Positions 1 to 9,466 of a DNA stretch of 64,000 nucleotides are shown piece after piece. Under the pieces are notes generated by a model. The model did no database searches and was not told the DNA's origin. It saw only the letters and a list, made by a program, of their open reading frames with translations. The position numbers and the translations under genes are program-made. Source of the stretch: Pseudomonadota bacterium (GTDB lineage Bacteria > Pseudomonadota > Alphaproteobacteria > Kiloniellales > JACOMY01); contig JAKOWB010000231.1 in the NCBI GenBank assembly GCA_029781795.1, forward strand, positions 1 through 64,000, given 5' to 3'. The first letter of the stretch is position 1. Each line of letters begins with the position of its first letter.

Positions 1-151
1 CCGGCTCTACCGCCCGCTCGACATCGACGAAGTGCGCGGCGATCCCGGCAAGGCGCGCCGTCAGCTCGGCTGGCAGGCCGAGGTGAAGTTCGAGACCCTG
101 GTGGAGATCCTGGCGCAGGCCGATCTCAGGCGCCTGAAACAGGCGGCCTGA
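1..151 (+). CDS. GDP-mannose 4,6-dehydratase-like protein, C-terminal fragment
   Basis: Only the last 49 codons are inside the window, read from base 2 to a TGA at 149-151. They contain the segment EVRGDPGKARRQLGW, which is the typical C-terminal part of the extended short-chain dehydrogenases that act on GDP-mannose and related nucleotide sugars. In that family this region follows the catalytic domain and closes the substrate pocket. It is not identical to the tail of the complete gmd at 23649-24698, so the genome seems to carry two related dehydratases. The catalytic residues lie outside the window, so the exact substrate cannot be decided. Confidence 0.75.
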   Translation, partial: RLYRPLDIDEVRGDPGKARRQLGWQAEVKFETLVEILAQADLRRLKQAA

Positions 152-184
152 CGCGGAGACCGGCCGGCGGCCGGAAAAGCAGAA

Positions 185-213
185 GGGGCCGCACCCTTGC
201 CCGGCGCGGCCCC
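185..213 (-). terminator. Rho-independent terminator of the petABC operon
   Basis: On the minus strand an 8-bp perfect stem (GGGGCCGC with GCGGCCCC) is followed by TTCTGCTTTT. It lies 37 bases past the petC stop codon. The T-rich side faces petC, so it should end the cytochrome bc1 transcript rather than the gene coming from the left. Confidence 0.6.
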
Positions 214-249
214 CTCCGACGCAGCTTCCCCTCTGCGAACCGGGTCAGG

Positions 250-1023
250 TCAGTGCAGCGCGGCCCAGACCTTGCGCTTGGCGGCGAACAGCAGGCCGGT
301 CAGCACCACCAGGAACAGCATGACGTTGATGCCGGTCTGCTTGCGGGCCTCCAGCTTCGGCTCGGCCGCCCACATCAGGAAGGTGGCGACGTCGTGCGCC
401 TGCTGGTCCAGCGAAGCGACGGTGCCGTCCTGGTACTCCACGCTGCCGTCGGTCAGCGGCTGCGGCATGGCGATCTGGTGACCCGGGAAATAGAGATTGT
501 AGTTCATTCCCGCGTTCATCGTCATGTCGGCCGGCGGCTCGTGATAGCCGGTCAGGATGGCGTAGATGTAGCTCGGGCCGCCGACGCGGGCCTTGGCCAT
601 CAGCGACAGGTCCGGCGGATAGGCGCCGCCGAAGGCTGCGCGCGCCGCCTTCTCGTTCGGATAGGGCGCCGGCCAGGCGTCGGACGGCAGGGCCGGCCGC
701 TCGAACATCTCGCCCTCGTCGTTCGGCCCGTCGGTGACGTTGTAGCCGGCGGCGAAGGCCTTCACCTCGTCCTCGCTGTAGCCGAGTTCGGTGAGGTTGC
801 GGAAGTTCACCAGCGATAGCGAGTGGCAGGTCGAGCAGACCTCCTTGAAGACCTGGAAGCCGCGCTGCAGCGCCGCCCGGTCGAAGGAGCCGAAGACGCC
901 GTCGAAGGACCAGTGCACCTCGGGCAGTGCCGTGCCCTCGGCCGCCCGCGACGGGGCCGGCGCGACGGCGAGGCTGGCGATCAGGGCCGCGGCCAGGGCG
1001 GCAGGCTTGAACAGCGAGTGCAT
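250..1023 (-). CDS. petC: Cytochrome c1 of the bc1 complex
   Basis: 257-residue haem subunit of ubiquinol-cytochrome c reductase, which passes electrons from the Rieske protein to a soluble or membrane cytochrome c in the periplasm. A signal peptide ends near residue 27 (APSRAAEG). The covalent haem site CSTCH is at residues 63-67. The methionine in HQIAMPQP is a candidate sixth ligand. A C-terminal membrane helix (INVMLFLVVLTGLLFAA) and a basic tail anchor it. The ATG overlaps the petB stop codon by one base (TGATG), so the two are translationally coupled. All three subunits are separate genes; no petB-petC fusion is seen. Confidence 0.95.
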   Translation of the reverse strand: MHSLFKPAALAAALIASLAVAPAPSRAAEGTALPEVHWSFDGVFGSFDRAALQRGFQVFKEVCSTCHSLSLVNFRNLTELGYSEDEVKAFAAGYNVTDGPNDEGEMFERPALPSDAWPAPYPNEKAARAAFGGAYPPDLSLMAKARVGGPSYIYAILTGYHEPPADMTMNAGMNYNLYFPGHQIAMPQPLTDGSVEYQDGTVASLDQQAHDVATFLMWAAEPKLEARKQTGINVMLFLVVLTGLLFAAKRKVWAALH

Positions 1024-2288
1024 CAGGCCTTCTCCATCGGCTTCAGCACGGCCTCGGAGATCGAGGCGGGCAGCGGCCGCGGCCGCTCCAGCATGCCGAG
1101 CAGCGGCACGATCACCAGGAAGTGGGCGAAGTAGTAGAGCGTCGCCAGCAGGCCGACCGTCGGCCAGATGCCTTCCGGCTTCTGCGCGCCGATGTAGCCC
1201 AGCAGGACCGCGTCGAGCGCGAAGATCCAGAAGAACCACTTGAAGGCCGGGCGGAAGCGCGCCGAGCGCACCGGCGAGCGGTCGAGCCAGGGCAGCACCG
1301 CCAGGATCGCGATAGAGGCGAACATGACGATGACGCCACCCAGCTTGGCCTCGATCACCACGACGTCGGTGAAGGGGATCGTGATGTCGAAGGTGATGGC
1401 GCGCAGCATCGCGTAGAACGGCAGGAAGTACCATTCCGGCACGATGTGCTCGGGCGTCTGCAGCGGGTTCGCCTCGACGTAGTTCACCGGGTCGCCCAGG
1501 TAGTTCGGGAAGAAGAAGACCGCGGCGCAGAACACCAGCAGGAACACGCCGGTGCCGAAGGCATCCTTCACCGTGTAGTAGGGGTGGAAGGGGATCTTGT
1601 CCTGCGGCCCCTTCGCGTCGATGCCCAGCGGGTTGTTCGAGCCGAAGCGGTGCAGCGCCCAGAGGTGCAGGAAGACCACCGCGCAGATCACGAAGGGCAG
1701 CAGGTAGTGCAGGGCGAAGAAGCGGTTCAGCGTCGGGTTGTCGACCGAGAAGCCGCCCCACAGCCAGGTGACGATCGAGTCGCCGACCCAGGGGATCGCC
1801 GAGAAGAGGTTGGTGATGACCGTGGCGCCCCAATAGGACATCTGGCCCCAGGGCAGCACGTAGCCCATGAAGGCGGTGGCCATCATCAGCAGCAGGATGA
1901 TCACGCCGATGATCCACAAGAGTTCGCGCGGCGCCTTGTAGGAGCCGTAGTACATGCCGCGGAACATGTGGATGTAGACGACGATGAAGAAGAAGCTGGC
2001 GCCGTTCATGTGGATGTAACGGATCATCCAGCCGCCGTTCACGTCGCGCATGATGCGCTCGACCGAATTGAAGGCATGGTCGACGTGCGGGGTGTACTGC
2101 ATCGCCAGCAGGATGCCGGTGACGATCATGATCACCAGGACGATGCCGGCCAGCGAACCGAAGTTCCACCAGTAGCTGAGGTTGCGCGGCGTCGGGTACT
2201 CGTGCGTCTCGTGCCGCATGAAGGTGAAGATGGGCAGGCGGTGGTCGATCCACTTCACCAGCCGGCTGCCGTTGGCGGGCGCGCTCAT
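1023..2288 (-). CDS. petB: Cytochrome b of the bc1 complex
   Basis: 421-residue integral membrane subunit that holds the two b haems and both quinone sites of complex III. The four haem ligands are visible as two histidine pairs each 14 residues apart: H93/H107 and H194/H208. The quinol-oxidation motif PEWY is at residues 284-287. Eight membrane segments can be traced. Length fits the long, unsplit mitochondrial/alphaproteobacterial type. It lies 17 bases downstream of petA and overlaps petC by one base, so petA-petB-petC form a single operon read on the minus strand. Confidence 0.96.
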   Translation of the reverse strand: MSAPANGSRLVKWIDHRLPIFTFMRHETHEYPTPRNLSYWWNFGSLAGIVLVIMIVTGILLAMQYTPHVDHAFNSVERIMRDVNGGWMIRYIHMNGASFFFIVVYIHMFRGMYYGSYKAPRELLWIIGVIILLLMMATAFMGYVLPWGQMSYWGATVITNLFSAIPWVGDSIVTWLWGGFSVDNPTLNRFFALHYLLPFVICAVVFLHLWALHRFGSNNPLGIDAKGPQDKIPFHPYYTVKDAFGTGVFLLVFCAAVFFFPNYLGDPVNYVEANPLQTPEHIVPEWYFLPFYAMLRAITFDITIPFTDVVVIEAKLGGVIVMFASIAILAVLPWLDRSPVRSARFRPAFKWFFWIFALDAVLLGYIGAQKPEGIWPTVGLLATLYYFAHFLVIVPLLGMLERPRPLPASISEAVLKPMEKA

Positions 2289-2305
2289 CTGCGGTGGTCT
2301 CCCCC

Positions 2306-2890
2306 TTAACCGATCTTTACGCGGGTATCGCTGAGGTAGAGGTACTCCGGCACCGCGAGGTTGCGCGGCGCGGGCCCCTTACGGATGCGTCCCGAGGTGT
2401 CGTACTGCGAGCCGTGGCAGGAGCAGAACCAGCCACCGAACTCGCCACGCATCTCGCCGACCTTCTGGCCCTGCGGGATGCACCCCAGGTGCGTGCAGAC
2501 GCCGACGACGATCAGCATGTCCGGCCGCTCGTGCGGCGGGTTGGCGACGTCGTGGGTGCGCGCCTCGTCGGTCTGCGGGTCGCGCAGCTCGGCCAGCGGC
2601 ACCGCGCGGGCGGCGTCGATCTCTTCCTGGGTGCGGTGGCGGATGAAGACCGGCTTGCCGCGCCACATCACGGTGAGCGACTGGCCCACCGCCACCGGCG
2701 CCAGGTCGACCTCGATCGAGGCCAGCGCCAGCACGTCCGCCGAGGGATTCATCGAATTGATCAGTGGCCAGGCCGTGATCGCGGCGCCAACCGCGAACAT
2801 CGTGCCGCCGGCCAGGAACAGGAAATCGCGTCGCGTGCCCTCGCCATGGCCATCCTGGCCGGCGGGCGCCGCACTCGCATGTTCTGCCAT
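2306..2890 (-). CDS. petA: Rieske iron-sulfur subunit of the bc1 complex
   Basis: 194-residue [2Fe-2S] subunit of ubiquinol-cytochrome c reductase. Cluster ligands are in CTHLGC (C132, H134) and CSCHG (C156, H159); C137 and C158 form the expected disulfide. A twin-arginine motif RRDFLFLAG (from residue 20) followed by one hydrophobic helix shows Tat export and anchoring of the folded cluster domain. The ATG at 2890 is chosen because GAGAGAGG lies just upstream; in-frame codons further upstream would add an Arg/Gly-rich stretch unlike the family. First gene of petABC. Confidence 0.95.
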   Translation of the reverse strand: MAEHASAAPAGQDGHGEGTRRDFLFLAGGTMFAVGAAITAWPLINSMNPSADVLALASIEVDLAPVAVGQSLTVMWRGKPVFIRHRTQEEIDAARAVPLAELRDPQTDEARTHDVANPPHERPDMLIVVGVCTHLGCIPQGQKVGEMRGEFGGWFCSCHGSQYDTSGRIRKGPAPRNLAVPEYLYLSDTRVKIG

Positions 2891-3234
2891 GCCCTCTCTC
2901 CCTCGACTGCCCGTGCCCGCCGCCGTTCCGGCCGGCCGGGCCATAACCCGCACCCAATCTCGCCCGGCGCGCCGATGGCGTCCGAACCACCCCGATCGCC
3001 CCGGCCCGATCCGCGGCTGCGGCCTACGCTAAAGCGCGGACCACGCGCGGCCATGCGACTGAAGGCCGCAAGAGCTACGCCAGGAGCGCCCGCGCCCCGA
3101 CCGTTGCCCGGACAGACTTGCGCGGCGGGAGCGGTATAGAGGAAATTCCCGGCCGACGCAAAGCCTCGGATGCCGCACGGCAGCGCTTCCCTGCGCCGGC
3201 CGCAGGACCCAGCCCAGGAACCGCAAGGGACGCC
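2891..3234. other. Divergent intergenic region petA / trmL
   Basis: 344 bases between two divergently read genes, expected to hold both promoters. A TATAGA at 3135-3140 is a possible -10 box for trmL, but no good -35 box is spaced correctly. A short palindrome CGCTAAAGCG is at 3027-3036. No convincing small gene is present; the open frames here have no ribosome site and read as low-complexity Arg/Ala/Pro. Confidence 0.5.
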
Positions 3235-3714
3235 ATGCGCCTCGCCCTCTACGAGCCCGACATCCCGCAGAACGCCGGGGCCATGATCCGCCTCGCCGCC
3301 TGCCTCGACGCCGATCTGGAGATCATCGAGCCCTGCGGTTTCCTGCTGGACGACCGGCGGCTGGACCGGGCGGCGCTGGACTATCGCCCGCACTGCCGCC
3401 TGACCCGCCACAGCTCCTGGGCGGCCTTCCAGGCGGCCCGCGCCGCCGGCCACCCGCCCGGCCGCCTGGTGCTGCTGACCACCCGGGCCAGCCAGGCGCA
3501 TCAGGACTTCGCCTTCCGCAGCGACGACATCCTGCTGCTGGGGCGCGAATCGGCCGGCGTGCCCGACGCGGTCCACGCCGCCGCCGACGCCCGGGTCCGG
3601 GTGCCGCTGAAGCCCGGCCTGCGCTCGCTGAACCTGGCGCTGACGGCCGCCCTGGTGCTGGGCGAGGCGCTGCGGCAGACCGGCGGCTTCGCCCGGCTGG
3701 AGCGGGCGGCATGA
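3235..3714 (+). CDS. trmL: tRNA (cytidine/uridine-2'-O-)-methyltransferase TrmL
   Basis: 159-residue SPOUT-class methyltransferase. The family methylates the 2'-OH of the wobble base of tRNA-Leu isoacceptors, using S-adenosylmethionine bound in a trefoil knot. The knot signatures are present: [25 protein letters not shown] and a final helix ALVLGEAL. The N-terminus [20 protein letters not shown] is the usual substrate-side motif. The ATG at 3235 follows AAGGGA; a longer frame upstream lacks similarity. It overlaps hemF by four bases (ATGA), so both are probably expressed together. Confidence 0.92.
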   Translation: MRLALYEPDIPQNAGAMIRLAACLDADLEIIEPCGFLLDDRRLDRAALDYRPHCRLTRHSSWAAFQAARAAGHPPGRLVLLTTRASQAHQDFAFRSDDILLLGRESAGVPDAVHAAADARVRVPLKPGLRSLNLALTAALVLGEALRQTGGFARLERAA

Positions 3715-4562
3715 GCGTGCCCAGCGAAGCCGGCAAGGCCGCCGCCCGCGCCTGGTTCGAGAGCCTGCGCGATCGCATCTGCGCGGCGCTGGAGGCGATC
3801 GAGGCAGAGGTCGGCCAGAATCCCGCCGGCGTGGCGCCGGCCCGCTTCGAGCGCAAGCCCTGGGAGCGTCCGGGCGGCGGCGGCGGCGTCATGGGCCTGC
3901 TGACCGGCGGGCGGGTCTTCGAGAAGGCCGGGGTCAATGTCTCCACCGTCTGGGGCGAGTTCAGCGGCGCCTTCGCCAAGGAGATCCCCGGCGCCGCCGA
4001 GGACCCGCGCTTCTGGGCCTCGGGCATCTCGCTGGTGATCCACCCGCGCAATCCCTGGGTGCCGCCGGTGCACATGAACACGCGCCACATCGTCACCACC
4101 AAGGCCTGGTTCGGCGGCGGCGCGGACCTGAACCCGATCTATCCGGACGAGGCCGACACAGCCGACTTCCATGCCGCGCTGCAGGCTGCCTGCGACGCGC
4201 ACGGAGCCGACTACCACGCCCGCTTCAAGCAATGGTGCGACGAGTACTTCTTCAACAAGCACCGGGGCGAGCCGCGCGGCGTCGGCGGCATCTTCTACGA
4301 CTACCTCGAGGCCGACTTCGACCGCGACTTCGCCTTCACCCGCGCGGTCGGCGAGGCTTTCCTCGCCATCTATCCCGCCCTGGTGCGCCGCCACATGGAG
4401 CGCCCCTGGGGCGAGGCCGAGCGGGCGCACCAGCTCTTCCGCCGCGGCCGCTATGTCGAGTTCAACCTGCTCTACGATCGCGGCACGCGCTTCGGCCTGA
4501 TGACCGGCGGCAATCCCGAAGCCATCCTGATGAGCCTGCCGCCGCTGGCGGCCTGGCCTTAG
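3711..4562 (+). CDS. hemF: Oxygen-dependent coproporphyrinogen III oxidase
   Basis: 283-residue enzyme that oxidatively decarboxylates coproporphyrinogen III to protoporphyrinogen IX in aerobic haem synthesis. Family blocks are intact: [14 protein letters not shown], the conserved [27 protein letters not shown], and [17 protein letters not shown]. Length is normal (about 280-300). The start overlaps the trmL stop by four bases, and the stop codon overlaps the stop of the convergent cca gene, so there is no room for a terminator between them. Confidence 0.96.
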   Translation: MSVPSEAGKAAARAWFESLRDRICAALEAIEAEVGQNPAGVAPARFERKPWERPGGGGGVMGLLTGGRVFEKAGVNVSTVWGEFSGAFAKEIPGAAEDPRFWASGISLVIHPRNPWVPPVHMNTRHIVTTKAWFGGGADLNPIYPDEADTADFHAALQAACDAHGADYHARFKQWCDEYFFNKHRGEPRGVGGIFYDYLEADFDRDFAFTRAVGEAFLAIYPALVRRHMERPWGEAERAHQLFRRGRYVEFNLLYDRGTRFGLMTGGNPEAILMSLPPLAAWP

Positions 4563-5794
4563 AGCCGCGCCAGCTCCTTCGCGCGGGTCAGCAGGGCGTC
4601 GCGGCCGGGGCGGAAGGCCTCCTCGACCCACCAGCGCTCCAGCTCGCGCAGCACGGCGCCGACCTGCCGGCCGGGCTTGAGGCCGAGGTCGAGCAGGTCC
4701 TGGCCCTTGACCGGCAGGTGGCGCGGCACCCAGGCCGCCGCCGCGGCCTGCACCGCGGCGAGGTCGGCCAGCGCCAGCGTCTTCTCGGCGACGGCGAGCC
4801 GCGCGAGGTCGATCACGGATGCGGGGCCATGCGTGTAGAACGCGCGGCGCAGCGCGGCGGCATCCATCAGCCCGCTGGGATCGGACGGCGGCTCCAGCAG
4901 CAGGGAGAGGCGGTCGCGGTCCTCGTTCGACAGGCGCAGCTTGCCGGCCGCCCAGGCGGCGCGGCCCTTGCCGTGGGGCAGGATCGCGGCGAGGCGCAGC
5001 AGCGCGTCGGACGAGGGTGCGAGATGCACCAGCGTCGCCACGGTGTTGAGGCCGCGCAGCCCCGGCACGACATGCGCCAGCACGCCATGCTTCTGCATCA
5101 GGCGCAGCACCGGCAGCGGGTCGGGCGCGGCCAGCAGCTTCAGCAGCTCGTCGCGCTTGCGCTCGGCCGAGATGCGCTCGAGCTGCGGCGCCAGCTCGAC
5201 CGCGGCCCGCAGCCCCTCCAGGTCCGGCTCGCCCTTGCCGTAGTGCGCCTGGAAGCGGAAGAAGCGCAGCAGGCGCAGGTAGTCCTCTTCGATGCGGCGG
5301 CGCGCCTCGCCGACGAAGCGCACGCGCCCGGCGCGCAGGTCCTCGATGCCGCCGAAGAAGTCGGTCACCCGCCCCTCGCCGTCGCAGAAAAGGGCGTTCA
5401 TCGTCAGGTCCCGGCGCGCCGCGTCGGCCTGCCAGTCGTCGGTGAAGGCGACCACGGCGTGGCGCCCGTCGGTCTCCAGGTCGCGGCGCAGCGTGGTGAT
5501 CTCGTAGGGGCGGTGGTTGACGATCGCCGTCACCGTGCCGTGCGCCAGGCCGGTCGGGATGACCTTGAAGCCGGCGGCCGCGCAGCGGCGCAGCACCTCC
5601 TCGGGCAGCAGCGGGGTCGCCAGGTCGACGTCCTTCACCGCCCGGCCGGCCAGCGCGTCGCGCACGCAACCGCCGACGAAACGCGCCTGGCCGCCGTCGC
5701 GCGCCAGCGCCGTCAGCAGGGCGCGGCTCTCCGGCCGCGTCATCCAGGGCTGCGGCGTGATGGTCAGGCGCACCGGCGGCGCGGGCAGGCTCAT
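4559..5794 (-). CDS. cca: CCA tRNA nucleotidyltransferase / poly(A) polymerase family
   Basis: 411-residue class II nucleotidyltransferase that adds or repairs the 3' CCA end of tRNAs; alphaproteobacterial members are often listed as poly(A) polymerase. The catalytic head has [12 protein letters not shown] followed by KDVDLAT, giving the metal-binding D55 and D57, and later [10 protein letters not shown] and [15 protein letters not shown]. The remaining half is helical neck and body. The ATG at 5794 overlaps the upstream DUF6111 stop by four bases, which decides the start; the open frame continues upstream without similarity. Confidence 0.92.
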   Translation of the reverse strand: MSLPAPPVRLTITPQPWMTRPESRALLTALARDGGQARFVGGCVRDALAGRAVKDVDLATPLLPEEVLRRCAAAGFKVIPTGLAHGTVTAIVNHRPYEITTLRRDLETDGRHAVVAFTDDWQADAARRDLTMNALFCDGEGRVTDFFGGIEDLRAGRVRFVGEARRRIEEDYLRLLRFFRFQAHYGKGEPDLEGLRAAVELAPQLERISAERKRDELLKLLAAPDPLPVLRLMQKHGVLAHVVPGLRGLNTVATLVHLAPSSDALLRLAAILPHGKGRAAWAAGKLRLSNEDRDRLSLLLEPPSDPSGLMDAAALRRAFYTHGPASVIDLARLAVAEKTLALADLAAVQAAAAAWVPRHLPVKGQDLLDLGLKPGRQVGAVLRELERWWVEEAFRPGRDALLTRAKELARL

Positions 5795-6051
5795 GGCGTG
5801 CCGCGAACCGGGGTGGCGGGGCCGCCGAACAGCAGTTCGTCGATGTCGAGGTCGAGCAGGCGCAGCGTCACCAGAGTCGCGCCCATCAGCAACACGCCGG
5901 CGACGATCAGCCAGGTCCAGGGCAGCGCCTGCCACCAGGGAAGCTGCCCGGCGGCGGCCAGCGCCTGCTTGCGGCGCGCCAGGGCCAGCCACAGCAGATA
6001 GACCGCCAGCGGCAGCAGCAGCGAGCCCAGGATGATCAGGATGCGGCCCAT
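5791..6051 (-). CDS. DUF6111 family small membrane protein
   Basis: 86-residue protein with two clear membrane helices: one at the N-terminus (ILIILGSLLLPLAVYLLWLA) and one in the middle (TWLIVAGVLLMGATLV). A short acidic segment LDLDIDELL follows. It resembles the uncharacterised DUF6111 family, which in alphaproteobacteria is commonly found between a Nudix hydrolase and the CCA-adding enzyme, exactly as here. It overlaps cca by four bases. The function is unknown; its position suggests co-expression with RNA-end maintenance genes but not a mechanism. Confidence 0.8.
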   Translation of the reverse strand: MGRILIILGSLLLPLAVYLLWLALARRKQALAAAGQLPWWQALPWTWLIVAGVLLMGATLVTLRLLDLDIDELLFGGPATPVRGTP

Positions 6052-6110
6052 GGCGCTAAGCCCTGCCGGAATCCGGGCCCGGAGGCAAGCGGGCCGCTGA
6101 GGCAGGATCT

Positions 6111-6767
6111 CTAGGGCAGGATCTCCCCGGCCAGGATCTCGACCAGGTTGTTCAGCATCCCGGCCGTGGCGCCCCAGATGAAGTAGTCGCCGAAGGGATA
6201 GGCATAGAACTGCCGGCTGCGGCCCTTCCACTCGCGGCTCATCAGCTTGCGGCTGGCGGGATCCAGGAAGAAGGCCAGCGGCACCTGGAAGATCTCGGCC
6301 ACTTCCTCCGGATCGGGCGTCAGGACCAGCGGCGGGGTCAGCAGGCCCACGACCGGCGTCACCTCGTATCCGGTGCCGGTGACATAGGTGTCCAGGCGCC
6401 CCAGCAGCATCACGTCGGCGGCCTTGAGGCCCACCTCCTCGTCCGCCTCCCGCAGCGCCGTGGCCTCGGGCGACGCGTCGCTCGGCTCGGCCCGGCCGCC
6501 GGGAAAGGCGATCTGCCCGGCGTGGTCGCGCAGGTGCGGCGTGCGCTTGGTCAGCAGCATGGAGAGGCCCGCCGGCTCCGCCACCAGCGGCACCAGGACC
6601 GAGGCCGGCGTCAGGCGCCGGCCGGCGATCCAGGTATCGGGCTCGAGATCATGGTCGCCGCGCGGCAGCGGCGGCAGGCCATCCTCGACCTGCGCGCCGG
6701 GCGCGGCGCGGCGCCCCGGCGGACGTGCCGCCAGGCGCGCGCGGATGTCGTCGGGCGAGGGACTCAC
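6111..6767 (-). CDS. CoA pyrophosphatase-type Nudix hydrolase
   Basis: 218-residue Nudix enzyme of the CoA-pyrophosphatase branch, which splits coenzyme A or related nucleotide diphosphates. The branch-specific motif LLTKRTPHLRDHAGQIAFPGG runs directly into the Nudix box (residues 90-114: GGRAEPSD, TALREADEEVGL), which supplies the metal-binding glutamates. A GTG start at 6767 is chosen because it overlaps the upstream DUF1285 stop as GTGA; no ATG is available near the conserved region. It is followed 59 bases later by the DUF6111 gene. Confidence 0.88.
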   Translation of the reverse strand: MSPSPDDIRARLAARPPGRRAAPGAQVEDGLPPLPRGDHDLEPDTWIAGRRLTPASVLVPLVAEPAGLSMLLTKRTPHLRDHAGQIAFPGGRAEPSDASPEATALREADEEVGLKAADVMLLGRLDTYVTGTGYEVTPVVGLLTPPLVLTPDPEEVAEIFQVPLAFFLDPASRKLMSREWKGRSRQFYAYPFGDYFIWGATAGMLNNLVEILAGEILP

Positions 6768-7399
6768 GCCGCCTGCCCCAGCCGGAAGAAACGGCCGTCC
6801 GACCAGAGGCCGAGGACGCGCGGGTCGGCGGGGTCCGGTACCGCCTGCTCGACCAGCTGATAGAAGACCGGGCGGGAGATCAGTGCCTCCAGACCCGGGC
6901 GCACCAGCACATAGGGGCTGGGCTCGGCCGGGCGGCCGTCGTGGGCCGGCGTCTCGACGACGCGCAGGGGATGCGCGGGGCCGGCGGTCACGGTCTCGTC
7001 CAGGTTGGTGCGGAACACCAGGCGCTGCGACCGGCCGTCGCCCTCCACGTCGCACTCCACGGCGACGAAGGGCGCGTCGTCCACCTTGATCCGGCCGCGC
7101 TCGAAGGGCGTGACCAGCCAGTAGTCGCCGTCGGCCTCGCGGCGCAAAACCGAGGCGAAGAGTTTGACCAGCGGCTTCCGGCCGATCGGCGTGCCCTGGT
7201 AGAACCAGGTGCCGTCGCGCGCGATGCGGATCTGGAAATCGCCGCAGAAGGGCAGCCTTGGCCCCTCGCCGCCTGCGGGCTTTGTATCGGTCCCCGGCTG
7301 CGCACCGGGCGCGCCCTGCCGAGCGCCCTGCCGAGCGCCCTGCCCCTGGCCGCCCGTGGCGCCTTGACCTATCCTCTTGCTGTCGGGTCCGTCGTTCAT
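6764..7399 (-). CDS. DUF1285 domain protein
   Basis: 211 residues from the ATG at 7399; a GTG four codons earlier (7411) is also possible. Residues about 45 to the end match the DUF1285 family, a small beta-rich fold of unknown role found across Proteobacteria and often beside MoxR operons (FQIRIARDGTWFYQGTPIGR, LVKLFASVLRREADGDYWLVTP). The first 40 residues are a low-complexity linker with a GARQ repeat encoded by a duplicated 12-base unit. It overlaps the Nudix gene by four bases and is divergent from moxR. Confidence 0.82.
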   Translation of the reverse strand: MNDGPDSKRIGQGATGGQGQGARQGARQGAPGAQPGTDTKPAGGEGPRLPFCGDFQIRIARDGTWFYQGTPIGRKPLVKLFASVLRREADGDYWLVTPFERGRIKVDDAPFVAVECDVEGDGRSQRLVFRTNLDETVTAGPAHPLRVVETPAHDGRPAEPSPYVLVRPGLEALISRPVFYQLVEQAVPDPADPRVLGLWSDGRFFRLGQAA

Positions 7400-7542
7400 C
7401 CTGGAGATCACAAATTTGCCAGCTTGTATCGCGAGGCTCCAGCCGCCTCTAGGCTCAAGGTAGGGCCGCGGGGATCGACTCGAAAGCCCCCGGCGGCAAA
7501 TCCGGGGCGTTACCGGAGGCAGTTTCCTAAGGAGCCCGTGCC

Positions 7543-8553
7543 ATGCGCGAGAACACCGACACCCTGGAGCGCGATGCCCAGCAGCTTGCCGGCGAACTGA
7601 GCCGCGCCGGTGAGCGCCTGGCCAGCGCCAAGGCCTCGATCGGCCGCGTCATCTTCGGCCAGGACCAGGTGGTGGAGCAGACGCTCATCACCCTGCTGGC
7701 CGGCGGCCACGCCCTGCTGGTCGGCGTGCCGGGCCTGGCCAAGACCAAGCTGGTGGAGACGCTCGGCTCGGTCTTCGGCCTGGAGGACAAGCGCGTGCAG
7801 TGCACGCCCGACCTCATGCCGGCCGACATCGTCGGCTCCGAGGTGCTGGAGGAGGAGGCCGGCGGCCGCCGTTCCTTCCGCTTCATTCCGGGCCCGGTCT
7901 TCGCCCAGCTGCTGATGGCGGACGAGATCAACCGCGCCAGCCCGCGCACCCAGTCGGCCCTGCTGCAGGCCATGCAGGAGCGCAAGGTGACCGTGGCCGG
8001 ACAGAGCCACGACCTGCCGGCGCCCTTCCACGTGCTGGCGACGCAGAACCCGCTGGAGCAGGAGGGCACCTATCCCCTGCCCGAGGCGCAGCTCGACCGC
8101 TTCCTGATGCAGATCGACGTCGGCTATCCCGAGCTGGACGCCGAGCGGCGCATGCTGATCGCCACCACCGGCACCGAGGACAGCAAGCCGGTGCAGGTCA
8201 TGTCGGCGCCCGACCTGATCCAGGTGCAGCGCCTGGTGCGCCGCGTGCCGGTCGGCGAGCAGGTGATGGAGGGTATCCTGACCCTGGTGCGCGCCGGCCG
8301 CCCGGACCAGAGCCCGCTGGAGGAGATCCGCCGCCACGTGGTCTGGGGTCCCGGCCCGCGCGCCAGCCAGGCGCTGATGCTGGCGGTGCGCGCCCGCGCC
8401 CTGATGGGCGGGCGCCTGGCGCCGTCGCTGGACGATGTCGCGGCGCTGGCCGGGCCGGTGCTGCGCCACCGCATGGCGCTGTCCTTCACCGCGCGCGCCG
8501 ATGGCCTGACGCTGGACGACATCCTGGGCCGCTTGCTGGGGACGCTGGGCTAG
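7543..8553 (+). CDS. MoxR family AAA+ ATPase
   Basis: 336-residue AAA+ ATPase of the MoxR class, chaperone-like enzymes that act with VWA-domain partners to mature or remodel protein complexes. Walker A is GVPGLAKTK (residues 61-69); Walker B is LLMADEIN (123-130); sensor 1 is in ATQNPLEQEG; an arginine-containing AQLDRFLM block follows. AAGGAG lies upstream of the ATG. It heads an operon with a DUF58 protein, a DUF4159 protein and a second VWA-like membrane protein, the classic MoxR neighbourhood. The specific client is not known. Confidence 0.93.
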   Translation: MRENTDTLERDAQQLAGELSRAGERLASAKASIGRVIFGQDQVVEQTLITLLAGGHALLVGVPGLAKTKLVETLGSVFGLEDKRVQCTPDLMPADIVGSEVLEEEAGGRRSFRFIPGPVFAQLLMADEINRASPRTQSALLQAMQERKVTVAGQSHDLPAPFHVLATQNPLEQEGTYPLPEAQLDRFLMQIDVGYPELDAERRMLIATTGTEDSKPVQVMSAPDLIQVQRLVRRVPVGEQVMEGILTLVRAGRPDQSPLEEIRRHVVWGPGPRASQALMLAVRARALMGGRLAPSLDDVAALAGPVLRHRMALSFTARADGLTLDDILGRLLGTLG

Positions 8554-8563
8554 TCCCAGGGCC

Positions 8564-9466
8564 ATGGCCGCCACCGCCCCTTCGACCCTGCAGCTCGAGG
8601 CCGAGCGCCTGGCCGGCGCCCTGCCGCCGCTGCTGGTCGACGTGCGCCGCATCGCCGAGACCGTGGCGCAGGGCGCGCACGGCCGGCGCCGCGTCGGCCC
8701 GGGCGAGGCCTTCTGGCAGTTCCGCCCCTATGTCGCCGGCGACCGGCCGCAGACCATCGACTGGCGCACCTCGGCCAAGAACGACACCATCTTCGTGCGC
8801 GAGATGGAGTGGGCGGCGGCGGCCACGGTCTATCTCTGGCGCGATCCCACGGCCTCGATGGACTGGCGCAGCGACAAGGCGCTGCCGACCAAGCGCCAGC
8901 GCGCCGACCTGATCCTGCTGGCGCTGGCCTCGCTGCTGCTGCGCGGCGGCGAGCGCGTCGCGCTGCTCGGCCCCGGCGAGCGCCCGCGCGTCGGCCGCGG
9001 CGCGCTGCCCGCGCTCTCCGCCCGCATCGCGCGCGACGCCGACGCCACGGCACCGGCCGAGGCGGCGCTGCCGGCGCCGCTGCCGCTGCCGCGCCATGCC
9101 CGCGCCGTGCTGATCGGCGACTTCCTGACGCCGCTGCCGGAGATCGAGGCACGCCTGACCACGCTGTCCAGGCGCGGCGTGGCCGGGCAGCTTCTGCTGC
9201 TGCTCGACCCGGCCGAGACCGCGCTGCCCTTCCAGGGCCGCGTGCGCTTCGAGGGGCTGGAGGGCGAGGGCAACTGGCTGGTGCCGCGCGTCGAGACGCT
9301 GCGCGATGCCTATATCGAGCGCGAGCGCGCGCATGAGCAGGGCCTGGCAGCGATCTGCCGCGCGCTGGGCTGGCGCCTGCAGCGCCACCTGACGAACCAG
9401 CCGGCCAGCCAGGCGCTGCTGGAGCTCTTCCTCGGCCTCGGCGACAGCTGGGAAAGGCGGCGTTGA
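8564..9466 (+). CDS. DUF58 domain protein (MoxR partner)
   Basis: 300-residue soluble protein of the DUF58 family, degenerate von Willebrand A-like proteins encoded beside MoxR ATPases. The family signature is present around residues 40-90: GPGEAFWQFRPYVAGD and DWRTSAKNDTIFVRE, followed by a strand ending in RDPTASMDW where a VWA metal site would be (DPTAS, still close to DxSxS). It lies 10 bases after moxR and its stop overlaps the next ATG (TGATG). It is likely a cytoplasmic adaptor of the MoxR ATPase; this is inferred from the family and position. Confidence 0.88.
   Translation: MAATAPSTLQLEAERLAGALPPLLVDVRRIAETVAQGAHGRRRVGPGEAFWQFRPYVAGDRPQTIDWRTSAKNDTIFVREMEWAAAATVYLWRDPTASMDWRSDKALPTKRQRADLILLALASLLLRGGERVALLGPGERPRVGRGALPALSARIARDADATAPAEAALPAPLPLPRHARAVLIGDFLTPLPEIEARLTTLSRRGVAGQLLLLLDPAETALPFQGRVRFEGLEGEGNWLVPRVETLRDAYIERERAHEQGLAAICRALGWRLQRHLTNQPASQALLELFLGLGDSWERRR

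Noticed and set aside
160-174. CCGGCC-GGC-GGCCGG hairpin after the first gene
   Set aside because: The stem is only 6 bp with a 3-base loop and no T-run on the plus strand, so it was not listed as a terminator for the left-edge gene.
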